A program made the translations under genes and the position numbers. From Diprion similis (Eukaryota > Arthropoda > Insecta > Hymenoptera > Diprionidae), in contig NC_060111.1 of NCBI RefSeq assembly GCF_021155765.1, positions 310,001 to 374,000 of the forward strand: a stretch of 64,000 nt of DNA, given 5' to 3'. Under the pieces are notes generated by a model. It did no database searches and had not been told where the DNA came from. It saw only the letters and a program-made list of their open reading frames with translations. Shown one piece after another: positions 1-12,340 of the stretch (positions within the stretch are counted from its first letter, which is position 1; each line of letters opens with the position of its first letter).

Positions 1-2176
1 TTAAGATTGAACATTATATTAAACATAATAATAATAGTAATAATAATAATTATAATAATAATGTTTAAAACAGTTGGATTACTCTTAAAAACTCGAGATT
101 CACTGTTCTGTGGACAGTTCATTGTTTGATGATTTGCTGTCTTTTTTCTTCACTGGTACACACCAATATTTTCATTTCCGTTTAAATCATTAAATAGTTT
201 AAATACTTTTGTTTTAATTCTTATCCTTCTATTATGCACTTCGCCTTTTTTTTCATTTAGCTGCTTTAATCCATCTTATTTAACACAAGAGAATATATAT
301 TTTTAATCAAATGTATGCTCTTAACTTTTTACTGTATCATAAGATACCCCATTAATTTATTTATTTCATTTTAGAATAAATGTCTTCATTCAATCATTTT
401 TTTTTTCCATCCCTTTTTTGATTATTTGATTATTTACTTTCCTTTATCATGTAACGTTTTTGTTCGCTATTTATTACCACTCTATCTTTGGGCATCGTAC
501 GTATGTAGCATACTTCCTCGGTGGGGAGGGATATTTCCCCTACAATGCGAAACGTTCGCTGGCATTATTTCACCAATTTATAATGTTTTTAACATTTCAT
601 ACACAACACTTCTCCTGTACTGAGTGTAGAAAAAGATTTAGTACAACATGATAATACAAGTCGTAGATCTCTCCCCTAATTACGAGACGAGACCCATCTT
701 CCGATTCTAATTGTTCGAGTACACAGCATTGTTTGATGGTTTAGTTTTCGGTGGTACCCACTGCAAAAATACGTTTTTTTATGCAGAAACAAAATGTTTT
801 ATACAGATGCAGATTATACAGATAACTTTTCATAGTTGTCTTTACTTTCTCAACATTATTAGCAAGATGCTTGCCACTATAGTATATACACAGTTAAGCA
901 TCTTGTGGAATTCTAGTTTTTGCTTTTTTTTTCTTATTCACTCGTTTTTCCTTCTTGTTTTTTTTCTTTTCTTGTTTTTACACACACCTTTGCCATCTCA
1001 TTCTTTCGAATAGGTCACTGTCAACAGATTATTTATAAACTCGAAGCTACAGTTACAAAAAATACAACAACAGCGTACGACCGTTTGGCAATGTCTGTTA
1101 TAAACCAAATCGTATTTACTGTTGAATCTATATACCTTGTTCGTATACAGACATCACATCTCACTCATTACCTTTAAAAAAATTAATATATAGATCACAT
1201 TCATTAAGAAACGTGCTTGCATAGGTATGATACATACACTTTTAATTAATATTGATGAGTTATGTTTACTGTTGTTCTTTTGTCTCAGTTTCCTTTCTTC
1301 TCTATTCTTTTCGTTTTATCATTATATATGTTTAGAAGGAATTTAGCTACCTCGGGCTGCCTCATGTGTTTCAGTTCTGTTTTCAGTTTTCAAACTCGAT
1401 ATTTTTCTTATCGTGCAATTAGGTAATTTATTTTTATGGGTAAAAAACTGACTGCGACAGAGTTCTTCATCATTGTTATTATATTTTTAAACGTTTATGT
1501 AAAATTTGGAAAATCGTAGCATCGTATAGCCAACAGCTATTCATTCAGTGTTCCTTTCAATGTAAATTTCATTGTCCTGAATCACTCAACACTGGTGAAT
1601 AAACTTTTATATACTAATAAATCTCTACCTGTGTTCAAATTATGCTTATATACAAATATTTAATACGATTATAAAAAGCATCAACAAGTAAGAGGAGCTC
1701 TTGGTTTAGGTAGTTGTTCTTCTTCTCTTAGTGTCTCAGTACCATTCATAATGCACAACTTGCGGTGGAAAGAATACGATGCTGCGTTTAGACATACGAT
1801 ATAACGAAGTTATTGGAATTGAATATATGAACACGTGTATAATCTGTTGTAAATAAGTAAAAATATTAAAAATGGTAAAATTCATGTGATGATGAAAAAA
1901 ATCGTTCGGTGTAATGTAACAAGAAATAGGTAATTAGTAAAATATTAGGAGTCGCACAGTCTTTCCAATAATTGGGCATGTTATTTGGAATTCTGTAATG
2001 CATTAATTATTTAATTTGCCAATAACTTTGTAAATATTGTGAATTTCATGAGATTTAATAATAATAATGATATCAAAGAACTCGACAACAGATTGCTATT
2101 GTTATTACTGCACGTTTACCTCAACGGATCCATCTAACTTACGCATTTGGGACCAGTTGGTTAAGTTTTGCTACAT
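1..2176. other. AT-rich region downstream of FBXO11, no gene seen
   Basis: This stretch follows the FBXO11 stop codon in the direction of that gene, so its right-hand part is probably FBXO11 3' untranslated sequence. It is AT-rich, with homopolymer runs and short open frames that have no recognisable domain. I see no tRNA, rRNA or conserved protein. How far the 3' UTR reaches cannot be fixed from sequence alone. Confidence 0.5.
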
Positions 2177-5100
2177 CTAGTTGACCATGAGCGTGTGTGA
2201 CTCCATGGGTGCAGCACTATCGTATAAAGTGTCGGTGTCTTGCGTAGGCTCACCCTGCAGCTGACACTGGTTAGTTAAGGTTCCGGCTCCGCAGTCGCAA
2301 AAAAATCTGTACATAAGAATTTCTGGTAATGAGCTAGAACATAGAATGTATTCGTCGTTGAGACGCTCAGGAGAATTGTTTAAAATGGAGCCATGCTTTC
2401 AGGGGTTTCAAAATGAAATAATATTACTCACCTATCGTGCCGGATGAATTCTACATCGTGGCCAGCATGACAGGTTTTTATACAGTTCACACAGATAGCA
2501 TTACGATCTGTCGTATTGCACGTTTGACAACGGTAAAAGTCATGCATCGGGAACGACGTGTAAGAAGAAATTTTGTAAAGACATTGGCCATTACCGACAG
2601 CTTTTTCCACTGCATCTTGATTGTTGAATATCTTATTACCTATAACGCATAAAACGTAATGTACAAATTATGATTATCGACGAGATTAAGTGGCGGTGCA
2701 AGATTCTTGCAAACGTTGAAGAAAAAAAGGATAGAATCAGCTTGACTTTTACCTCTTGCTGTTGGCTGAACTCCGCTAGCCAGACAAAGACCTCCAAATC
2801 GGTTATTGAAGATCTGATTGAACTCCAATGTGGCGGTTGCATTGTTCGTTATCTCAATGCCTGCAGCTAGTCCATCGAAAATACGATTTCTCCTAAGGAC
2901 TGGATGCGATTGGGTTGAAATTAGGACTCCAGCTTGCGCGTTTCGGAATATATCGTTCTCCTCGAGTATACCTGTTACTCAGACAAAGTTAATACAGTGA
3001 GCCTTAATTCCGAAAATAAACATACAAATAAATGACTAGATTACAAACCTTTTCCCCCATTGAATATACAAATTCCGCCATCTCTTCCATCGAATATTTT
3101 ATTCCTTTTTAACGTTGGATTACTGTCAGTTTTAATCCAAACACCTGCCATGGCATTGTCGAAAATTTCATTCTGTTCTAAAAGGCCTAGACCACTATTG
3201 TAGACGAGGACTCCACCGTTTTGCCCACCCCATATTTTGTTCCCTCTAATAACAGGGTTGCTCCCAGTCCTGGAAGGAAGAATCTTTGTTAGTAATTTTT
3301 ACGTATCGCACAAATAACGAAATTTTCACTCTCTAATCATACCTAATCTGCACTCCAGAATACAGATGATTGAATATATCATTGTCTTCCAATTTCCCAT
3401 GACCATTGTCATAGAAGTAAACCCCGACCTGTTTGCCGCTGTGGATTCGATTTCTTCTTAGTACGGGAGTTGATCCCGTCGTTATCCAAACCCCGGCCAA
3501 CGTATTGGCGTAAACTTCGTTTTCCTCGATCAAACCTTGACCTTTTTCATGAACATATATACCACCATGTTGTCCATGGTGAATTTTGTTGTGTCTGACA
3601 ATCGGATCTGAGTTCGTCCGGATTTGTATCCCGGCGAGAGCATTGCCGTAAATATTATTATGTTCTATGAGACCGCGGCCTTCGCCAAATATGTAAACCC
3701 CACCTTGATGACCATTGTATATTTCATTTCTGCGAATCGTTGGATTAGAATTTGATGTTATCCAAACGCCAGCAAAATTATTTGAGTGAATTTTGTTGTC
3801 GATGAATTGTCCCAGACCATTCTCATGAACGTATATACCGCCTGTTTGACCATGATGTATTTCGCAGTGAACAACGGTTGGATTAGCACCCGCCTTAACT
3901 TCAAAACCAGCGATTCGATTATTGTGAATATCATTCGTCTCAAAGTATCCTAGGCCGTTATCAAACGTGAATATCCCAACATCTCTGCCATGGTGGATGT
4001 GATTTCGTCTCATAATCGGGTTTGCGTAGTTTTTTACCCAAATCCCCGCTAGTGCATTTCGGGATATTTCGTTATCCTCATAAGTGCCTTGGGCATAGTC
4101 GGTTACGTACAGGCCAACATTTTCGCAGTCAGATATATCGCAATTTTTCACCACAGGATTTGCTCCAACACCCGACACGCAGACTGCTGCTCCAACTGTT
4201 TAATCAAAATTCAAATATTAATAACAATGAGGGATGATAGTGTCAAGCTTAAGGAGTTACATGTCATACTGAACAACTTACCGACGCTCGAACTACGAAT
4301 AATGCAGTGATCAACCGTTGGACTACAATTTTCGCCTACTTCCAGACAGTAATGTTTATGATGTTGTGCAGTGCTGGTTGCATCAGGTGTGAATTTGATG
4401 GTGAGGTGGCCCGCATACGCACGTTTAGCACCTTCAACGAACGTAACTGTCGACTCCGTGTCTCTCTCTAAAATAACAGACTCGGCGACGTTGCCTGCGG
4501 CAGCTCCTATCAAAGCTACGTCGCAGTCTATGATGAGAAATTCACTACGGTACGTGCCGGCATGTAAAAATACTAGGTGCGGGGACGTTTCCTCGGTGTC
4601 TTGCGAGTTATTGATGCAACAGTTACCTTGAACTTTGGTAGTTGAGTTCGCATTTGGCGTCGATCTATTGCTACTCCTATATTCCTCAACAAAGTCTAAA
4701 GCCTTTTGCACAGTGTTGAAATACTGGAGATTTCTACCCTTATATTTAAGATCCTGAAAACCAGGCCTGACGTGTACTCCTCTGTACAATTGTCGAAAAC
4801 TTTCTTTCCAGGGGTTTGAATAATCCGATTCGTCCGGCGAGACAAATTCAAATTTACAAAGACCCGGATTGAACAGGGGCAAATCATACTCGTAAACTTG
4901 CTGATACAAAGACTTCCACAATTCCGTGTCATTCGCAATCGCTTGGAAACGTTTACACACTTGCGAAATACGGCACAAATCTTGTTCCATTAGGTAGGTG
5001 AATATCGTCAGCACCACCTCGTCCGGCAACTCATACTGAAGGTATTGCGCAGCTGTGTTTGTGTTTGTGCCTACCGCAGAGTGAAATAAATAAATGAATA

Positions 5101-5918
5101 GCTTTACAAATATAATGAAAAAGTACGAATTATTTTTCAATTCTCCTCTAGTAAGCATTTAAACATTACCACTTTGACTTGTTTTTGGTTTAAAAAAAGG
5201 TAAAATTGATCAATGACCTCAGTGTTGACACAGACTTGAAAAAGAGAATATATGTATAACCAGATTAAATTGAAAGTTTGCTAATGAAGCTGAGGCCGGT
5301 AGCCAGGTTAAGCGTGACAACCAATCAATTCCTGCTCAGTAAGATCATTATATCAATACAGTTTTGCACCGATAATTTGGCAACAGTATGAAAGTTTTAA
5401 GACATTTGGAAAAATTTCATTGTTGGACGTGCATGCCTTGACTTGGCGTAAAGTAAAAAGTGGTCATAGTAAAATTGGAAAATTTGACAAAAAGTGATAC
5501 ATTTCCTCAAAGTTTCAAGTTCTGTGATTTGTAAATAAATGGTGAAAGCATTACTTACAATAAGTATAACAACAGGTCTGAGATATTTATATAAAGAAAA
5601 GAAGAAAAATTCATTGCCTACCATCGGTTGAAAGTGAGCATGTTCTCCTAGGTCGTTTTCTGGCTGGTAAAGATGAGGTTCCAAGAGCAGCGGCGATGCT
5701 GCTTCCTCCAGGCGGTGGTAGTGCTGAACTTGTGCCAGGTGCAGGATCGGGATGCGGGGGACTTTTACGTCGAAGATCATAGGGCGACGAGTGCGAATGA
5801 GACGGAGAAGGGGCGGCGATCCCCGAAACACTTGGCGAAGAGCCTCGACCTCCTCCTACACCCCCGCCTCCTGGAGGAATTGGATTTGAAGCTGGACACG
5901 GTAACTCGCATGGCTCGG
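2177..5918 (-). CDS. FBXO11: F-box only protein 11 (SCF ubiquitin ligase substrate receptor), N-terminus missing
   Basis: FBXO11 is the substrate-recognition subunit of an SCF (Skp1-Cul1-F-box) ubiquitin ligase. Seven coding exons are supported, in gene order: 5918-5622, 5070-4282, 4195-3343, 3269-3049, 2971-2753, 2639-2432 and 2306-2177. All have GT/AG junctions and consistent phase, giving about 905 residues and ending in TAG. Domain order is a Ser/Pro/Gly-rich lead with SPYDLRR and a basic RKRPRR patch; an F-box ([20 protein letters not shown]); a long series of right-handed beta-helix (CASH/PbH1) repeats of the type NALAGIWV and GGIYVHE; and a C-terminal UBR-type zinc finger rich in Cys/His ([16 protein letters not shown], then CDCGAG). 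A Ser/Asn-rich stretch without similarity to vertebrate FBXO11 interrupts the region after the F-box. The first exon shown starts mid-codon, so at least one upstream exon carries the initiator. Identity is very secure. Confidence 0.95.
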
Positions 5919-7772
5919 CTGAGAAAGTGAGGAAAAATTATTATAACTTAATACTTAAGGGATAGTGATATAGCTGTAGATTTCGATTGATATTTATAAT
6001 ATAATCTTAACATTTCGTCAATAACATTTTCAATTAAAAGCCAAAGGGCATATTTAAAGAAAAAAACTTGTTGGTCTCTAAAACTCGTCTTGCTTGTTCT
6101 TGTATGAGCATGCGACTTGGCTCCAGTGCGAAAAGTTTTGCATCCATAATTCTCATTTTATTGGATAATTGAACTTTCATAAAAAACATATCACTATTTC
6201 TATCATTTTACGAAATTAGATCGAATCACTTCAATGGATAAATCAGTTGGATAAATATCATAAATTTTATAACTTAGGAAGCACCGATCAGGCTTCTTGA
6301 ATATTGAAGGCGTCTCTGGCGATTGTGGAACATGTATCCACGGCGATAGAATTTTTCGATATACAGATTTGAAGTTAATCCTGTCCCTACAAGGCAAATG
6401 AGTTTTCTTATTTAATTCATAGTCCTTAGTGAATGAGAAGAGATAACCATAAATGATGTAAGAAAAAAAATACGTAGAGCAGTGTTCTTGGAGTAGCGCG
6501 GATAAAAAAAAACGGCGGCAACAACGGGAAGTGTAAATTTCTCGCATCAAGGAATAACGCAATGGAGTGAACGTTATTTTTATACATTGAAATATATTTC
6601 AGTCTACTGTCCAAGGCAGTAGTGGCACAATGTATAGGTAGTGGAAATTTAACATTAATGAAATTGAATTCTGTTGAACATCTGTTGCAACTACGGCATA
6701 TGCTACAAAATTCATTAGCATACAGACGTTTTTCATTGCAAGTACACACTACTTAGAATCAAGACAATAGCAAGGTTTTTCTTATTTTACACCTCAATAT
6801 TTTTTACATGGCAAATTAATATTATTTGTGAACGATTTCACGTGACATGATTGGCATTTAAAAATGTCCGATTACACGATTTTGAAGTGCCAGTTAAGAA
6901 AGCCGAATAATCCAAATACCGTGGATATTTATTCAACACTCCCGAAGGGTAGAGTAGCTTGGTATGAATGGGATAGATGTCAAATAAGCATACTACGTCG
7001 GGTATTCCTCTGGGTGTGGATGATGATAACCGACATTTTTTGGGAGCTTTTCTCTTTGTTGCTCTTTCACATTACTTGCATACACACGTACGTACGTACA
7101 TACGTATAATATGCGTTGCTGCATGTGTGGTATTTTAATTTTTATCTCGTTGTAATCGAAATTACGAAGGGAATGCCGATTTATTAGTGTAGTAGTAGTA
7201 GACCGTATATATGCAAGTAGTGTGACAAATGTCCGTGTAAATCGGATATTGCAAGAACTTGTTAATAATTGGGGAATTGACATTGGAGAATATTTAATGA
7301 TAGATCGTACAGCGAAAATAATCAATGAGAAGAGCAAAGACGAGAATCGAAGTAAGTTGGGTAGACAGCAAAAGGAGTCGCAGCGAAACGCAAGGGAGCG
7401 ACTAGCCGAGTTAAGCCGCGAAGCTTACGAGAAGCAGTAGCAGCAGCAGCAGCAGCAGCAGCAGCCTATTGCCCTGTTCTATTACATACCCGATGTTGTT
7501 CTAGAGGGTAATGGGATTCTGTTGGCGCCTTTCCTCCGGGATCTGCGTACGTAGCTACGTGATGATGTGAATGACGCGCTCGGCATCTTGACGTTAGGTG
7601 TATCCCGATTATTTTGTAAGAAAAACGGGGAAAAAACTATACACTAAACAATGGCGACACATCCATCGAGCACGGCGGCCATCTTCTCACTACACGGAAG
7701 ACTACTGCGCGACTGCCAATCCGACACGGTTTTATCCGCTATAGCGTGTCACGTGATTCAGCGAACGTCAGT
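5919..7772. other. Intergenic/5' region between FBXO11 and RCE1
   Basis: This region must hold the missing first exon(s) of FBXO11 on the minus strand and the RCE1 promoter on the plus strand. I could not identify an FBXO11 initiator exon with a matching phase-1 donor. An eight-unit CAG run lies at 7441-7464. A plus-strand AUG at 7651 opens a 67-codon frame that overlaps the RCE1 start in another frame. No other gene is supported. Confidence 0.4.
7441..7464 (+). repeat. (CAG)8 trinucleotide run
   Basis: There are eight perfect CAG units, preceded by CAGTAG. The plus-strand frame reads polyGln but is broken by the TAG just before the run, and the minus strand reads polyAla or polyLeu. It probably lies in untranslated or promoter DNA between FBXO11 and RCE1. 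Confidence 0.8.
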
Positions 7773-9723
7773 ATGGCGGATACCGAGGAAAATACAGATT
7801 TTTCTCGCACCACCGCGATTTTATCATGTTTCACATTATCCGTCGTCTACGTAGCCAGCCTCTACATATGGAATTCGCCGTACCATAGGTAAAATTAATT
7901 CGCGAGCCTATCCGTCGCTCCGTATATCATCGTTACGCCCTCGCGCCTTCGCCGTACGGTGTATGTATGTATGTACATACAACAAGCCCTTTAACAACGG
8001 ACCATGGAGAAAATGTATAACTGTTTCGTGTCCTAGAGAGTCGCCGAATTCTTGCTCGGGCCTCCGTCCCCCCCGTCTGTCGATGCACGAATTTTCACGA
8101 TTATTCAATTTCAACTATGACAAAATTTCCATGGCTGATAAAAGCCTCGTCTGGCTTTTGTCGCGTCGACTTTCATTTACTCGTTCGCTTACAACGTTTG
8201 TTTTACTTTTAACGCAAACGGCACTCCGCGTCGTTTACTTGTCATAATCGCAGCACGCACGCGACACACACACGGTATGGATGCGGGAATCGGCGCGCGT
8301 ACTGCTAAACTCGTCCAAATCAGGTTGCACCCACTAGCCCTTGGAAAGACTCCCCCCCCTCCGGAAGTCTCTACACATCGCACACACCGTTGTTTAATTT
8401 TCATTCAAGAAGAGTCAAAGAAATCGACGAAAAACTCCCCCCCCCCTATCGCATCGGGGCTCGGCGCCCTATCCGTTTATTCGAACTTCGATATTCCCGA
8501 CACAACTAACAAATTAATCTGCGGCTTAAGGGGAGGAATTTTAGAGGAAATGAAGACGAATTACAATCTATTTTTTTCAGAGAGCACAACGAGACGATTA
8601 AAAAAAGATTTCTCAGCGCCTTTATCATGATGTTTGTGTCCCCATTATTCGTATACTTTGGGATCAGCAAAGCCATTTTACAAAAGGTACGTTTTTTCGT
8701 TTGTCTGGCAATTTTTTTTTAGTTACATCGTTGTAAATATTTAAACAAATTTCAGACTACCATTTGGGAACTGTTGGGCATAAAATTGGTCGGTTTATTC
8801 CAAGCGACTGTTTTACCGCTGCTTTTAACGATGATCTTGTTCTTGGGGCCACTGAGTGTCCAGGCACTGAATGGGCCGTGGGAATTATACGCCGGTGAGT
8901 TCGGGCTCGGTAAATATTAACTTTTCATGTGCTACTGAACAATTGATTGAACTTCATTTTTAATTTCACCTTTACAGCACCCACCCACTCTATAAAAAAT
9001 ATTAGATCGCTCATATGGTGGCGGAACCGAATTGTTGCTCCTTTATCCGAGGAATGGACTTTCAGAGCCTGTATGCTGCCCCTACTTCTACAGTGTTATA
9101 AACCTACTACCGCTATATTTATATGCCCATTATTTTTTGGCGTTGCACATTTCCACCACGTTATTGAAATGATCAGGGCGGGTGTGAAATTTCAGGATGC
9201 TCTTAAGTTATGCAGTGAGTAATTCAGTACATCATTTAAACTAGAAGTACTAGTGTAAATTTTGAATTTCGTCGCACAGGTGAAATAATTTGTTACTTTA
9301 TAATGTTACAACATATTCAACATATTTTTGTCTGTCCCAGGTTTTCAGTTCGTTTACACTACACTGTTTGGTGCCTATGCTGCATTTCTATTTGCTAAAA
9401 CTGGTTAGTATAAACGTTGTTTTTTCCACCACAAGCAAATACATTTTGAACATTTATTTTACACGCTCAACTGAATTCTTCAATCTCTTTCCTCAACATT
9501 TTTCACAGGTCATTACATCGCACCATTTACAGCCCACGCATTTTGCAACCACATGGGATTTCCAGATCTTACTGAAGTTTTGGCTTGCAAGGATCCAGTG
9601 AGAAGAAAAATATTACTCAGTTTATTTTTTGCTGGAGTAATCGGGTGGTGTTCTTTGTTGGCGCCTATGACAAATCCCGCTTGGTTTAGCAATAAATTGT
9701 TTTGGCAAATCGATCCACTTTGA
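7773..9723 (+). CDS. RCE1: CAAX prenyl protease 2 (Ras-converting enzyme 1)
   Basis: RCE1 is the ER-membrane endoprotease that removes the last three residues (-AAX) from prenylated CAAX proteins such as Ras, before carboxymethylation. Six exons join in phase: 7773-7888, 8581-8686, 8756-8894, 8978-9214, 9341-9403 and 9509-9723, giving 291 residues and ending in TGA. An N-terminal membrane segment (residues ~10-30) is followed by further hydrophobic helices (LPLLLTMILFLGP). The ABI/CPBP-family catalytic motifs are present: EEWTFR (glutamate pair), FFGVAHFHH, and the late HAFCNHMGF. The start was chosen at 7773 (MADTEENTDFS) because this frame leads straight into the family's conserved SLYIWNSPYHR segment. 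The length fits animal RCE1. AATAAA lies about 90 bp past the stop. Confidence 0.95.
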
Positions 9724-12340
9724 AATAGTTAGTGCATAATTAAATTAATGTACTACATGGATTGCGTACACTAATCAACTTCTTCAGTTTTCTCTTTCTT
9801 TTTTTTTTTAATATAATAAATTTTAGTGTTATTTCATAACGATTTTCCATCAACGTACACATCAATGAATTGATAGAGTTAGTTACTAAAGTCATCGATA
9901 TAATTTACATTTCACACTTTGTGAGAATTTTTATCTATCAAAACTTCAACGTCTTCCATACCACTTTATAATATCACACTCACAATATTTAGACATACCG
10001 TTTGACGTATGGTTCAAAATCTTTATAAGACCTGCGAGTTCAAGCTGTCTTTGCACATGGTACATGCAGCGAATGAATGCAGAATGAATAAAAATATATC
10101 ACCACAGTGCCTGTAAATGATTCAGCTGTTTATACACAAACATTGTAGAGATTTTTTCTTTCCAGTCCCAAGGATAGTTATACATAGATACATATGTATT
10201 TCGATCGCGGAAAATAAAAATAAGTTGAAAAGCTGATGTGATAACAGGAACTTCATTATGCCACTTATGCCACTATTTTAATCAACAAACAAACAGTGAA
10301 AGTCCTGTGATAATTGATCGCATTGTAACCAGACTTGTTCGCTCGTTATAGTTATCAGTGCGGAATAAAATTTACTTGAGAATGTTTGAAGATACGAATT
10401 ATTCATAAATATTTACAGTATGTTCGTACATCCTTGTTTTGCTGAACGATCAATTAATATAATAGCATTGTGCTTGGAAAACGAGTATAGGAGTACATAG
10501 GCATTTAATTAAATAGACTACATAATTGTGAAGTTGCATTGACATTTTCGAACACATCATGATAATGTCAGTGCAAAGGGTAGTATGATCATTTTTTAAT
10601 GTACCTAATATAAATGTTGATAAATAATTAATAAACGTTTTTAAATAAGTTCAATCTATTTTTGCTCTATTTGAAGCCAGGAAAATTTCAGTAGTAGAAA
10701 ACTGCATTTAGTTTATTTAGATCACAGAGAGGACAATTACAACAGTATTATAATATAATATTCTATTATTATTATACATTTATTCAGAGTCGCGGAGTTA
10801 AAAATGCCTCAAGCATCGACAATAAATACAATGCATTGTAATGAAGTGGAGTTTCAATTAAACCTAGAAATGATTTGAAAACTAAATGCAATATAGATCG
10901 GTAGCCGTTGCTACCACATTGTACACACGTATGATTACAAAAGGAATTTCTAGCTGCGCAATTCTACCTATACATACATGTCTTTGAGATAAATATAACA
11001 AAAATATGTCAGTATAACTATTTATCAAAACTTTATACATTTGATGTCATGTTAATGGTTTGTTACATCTAGATCATCTTCCGTGAATAATTGGTATGAA
11101 ATAATCCAAAAGCAAACTTCAATACCTTCAACTATATATTGTAAAAAAAAACTATTGTATGAACATGTGTAACTATGACGTGAAAAATAGTACGTATGCA
11201 ACACACCAATCAAGTACATGTAACCAACCAAAAAATAAATCTCAGCGTTACCATAATTTTTTAATTGAATCGAAGATAAAGAAAATTACAAAATAATATT
11301 ATTCTATGTCATCTCGTAAGATATTGATTATTTTCGTTCTATCAACATAAATCATGTAAAGTATACCGTGAACGCATAGTGATTTGTTAATGTGGTGAGG
11401 ATTTTGTCATCATATGGGGTCATTTATTGGTTGCTTAACGCTGACCCTTTAGTAAGAGAGACAGCTATTATGCGAACACCACGGAATATCACTGCATCTG
11501 CTACCCTTGCGTTCAGCAACGATTAAATGGATTCAACACAACATATTGAATCCAGTGTTGATTTCCAATCACTTTTTTCTAGATTTCATTATTAGAAAAG
11601 ATATTGCACTTCACTCCGAGAATTTACACACAGGTTACACGCAGCTGTAATTACCAATTATGGCGGTACAGGGAAATCTCGTGTATACGTTTGTCACTCG
11701 TATGCTTTATACACAATAATTTGTAATTGCCATATCTTTTGAAAAACATACGATTAGAGTTTCACTGTGGTACTTTTCTTTCCCTTCTTTCAGCTCAAGA
11801 TCCACAGTTTTAGTTATCCATATAAATTAGTTGTAATAAACTTTCAATAGTGCGGTTGTTAAGTTATCAAGTATCTTTATGAAAGTATTACATATAACGT
11901 GTAATTAACGGCGGGCTCGAGATGAGTCAAGTTGCACGGAAGTATAAATAACTTCATGCGTTTACTGTTTTGCGATGGAAAAAAAACATTGATTATGAAT
12001 GATTCTTCAATATTTCAAAGGCTAGTTCGAATTAGTTCCCGTAATTTGAAAACTGTAATAGAAATGGCAATAAGTTAACGATCAACTATAATTTGAGTAT
12101 AACTTCACAACGATAATTGTATTGATGCTGTAGGAACTTGGAACAAAGCTGAAGATAAGATTAACTTATTGTCAATAAATGAAATATTAAATCACGAATC
12201 ATGTAGATTGAGCAACAGTGATGATAGAAAGGCAATCAATTTGGCTTCTCTTTTCAAGCCAAATATAATTCTCTATTCAATGATTAAGTTCGACTGGCAA
12301 ACACTTTCACCATCCCTGGTGTTTTTCCTGATATTTGGAT
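9724..12340. other. Convergent 3' intergenic region (RCE1 / KCTD3-like)
   Basis: Two genes end towards each other here, so the space should hold both 3' UTRs. It is AT-rich with several AATAAA and TTTATT motifs. No open frame with a recognisable domain, no RNA gene and no clear transposon ends were seen. Confidence 0.5.
9815..9820 (+). terminator. Polyadenylation signal AATAAA for RCE1
   Basis: A canonical AATAAA lies 92 bp after the RCE1 stop codon, just after a long T run. Position and orientation fit RCE1 mRNA cleavage a little downstream. Other AATAAA copies exist further on, so alternative sites are possible. Confidence 0.5.
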
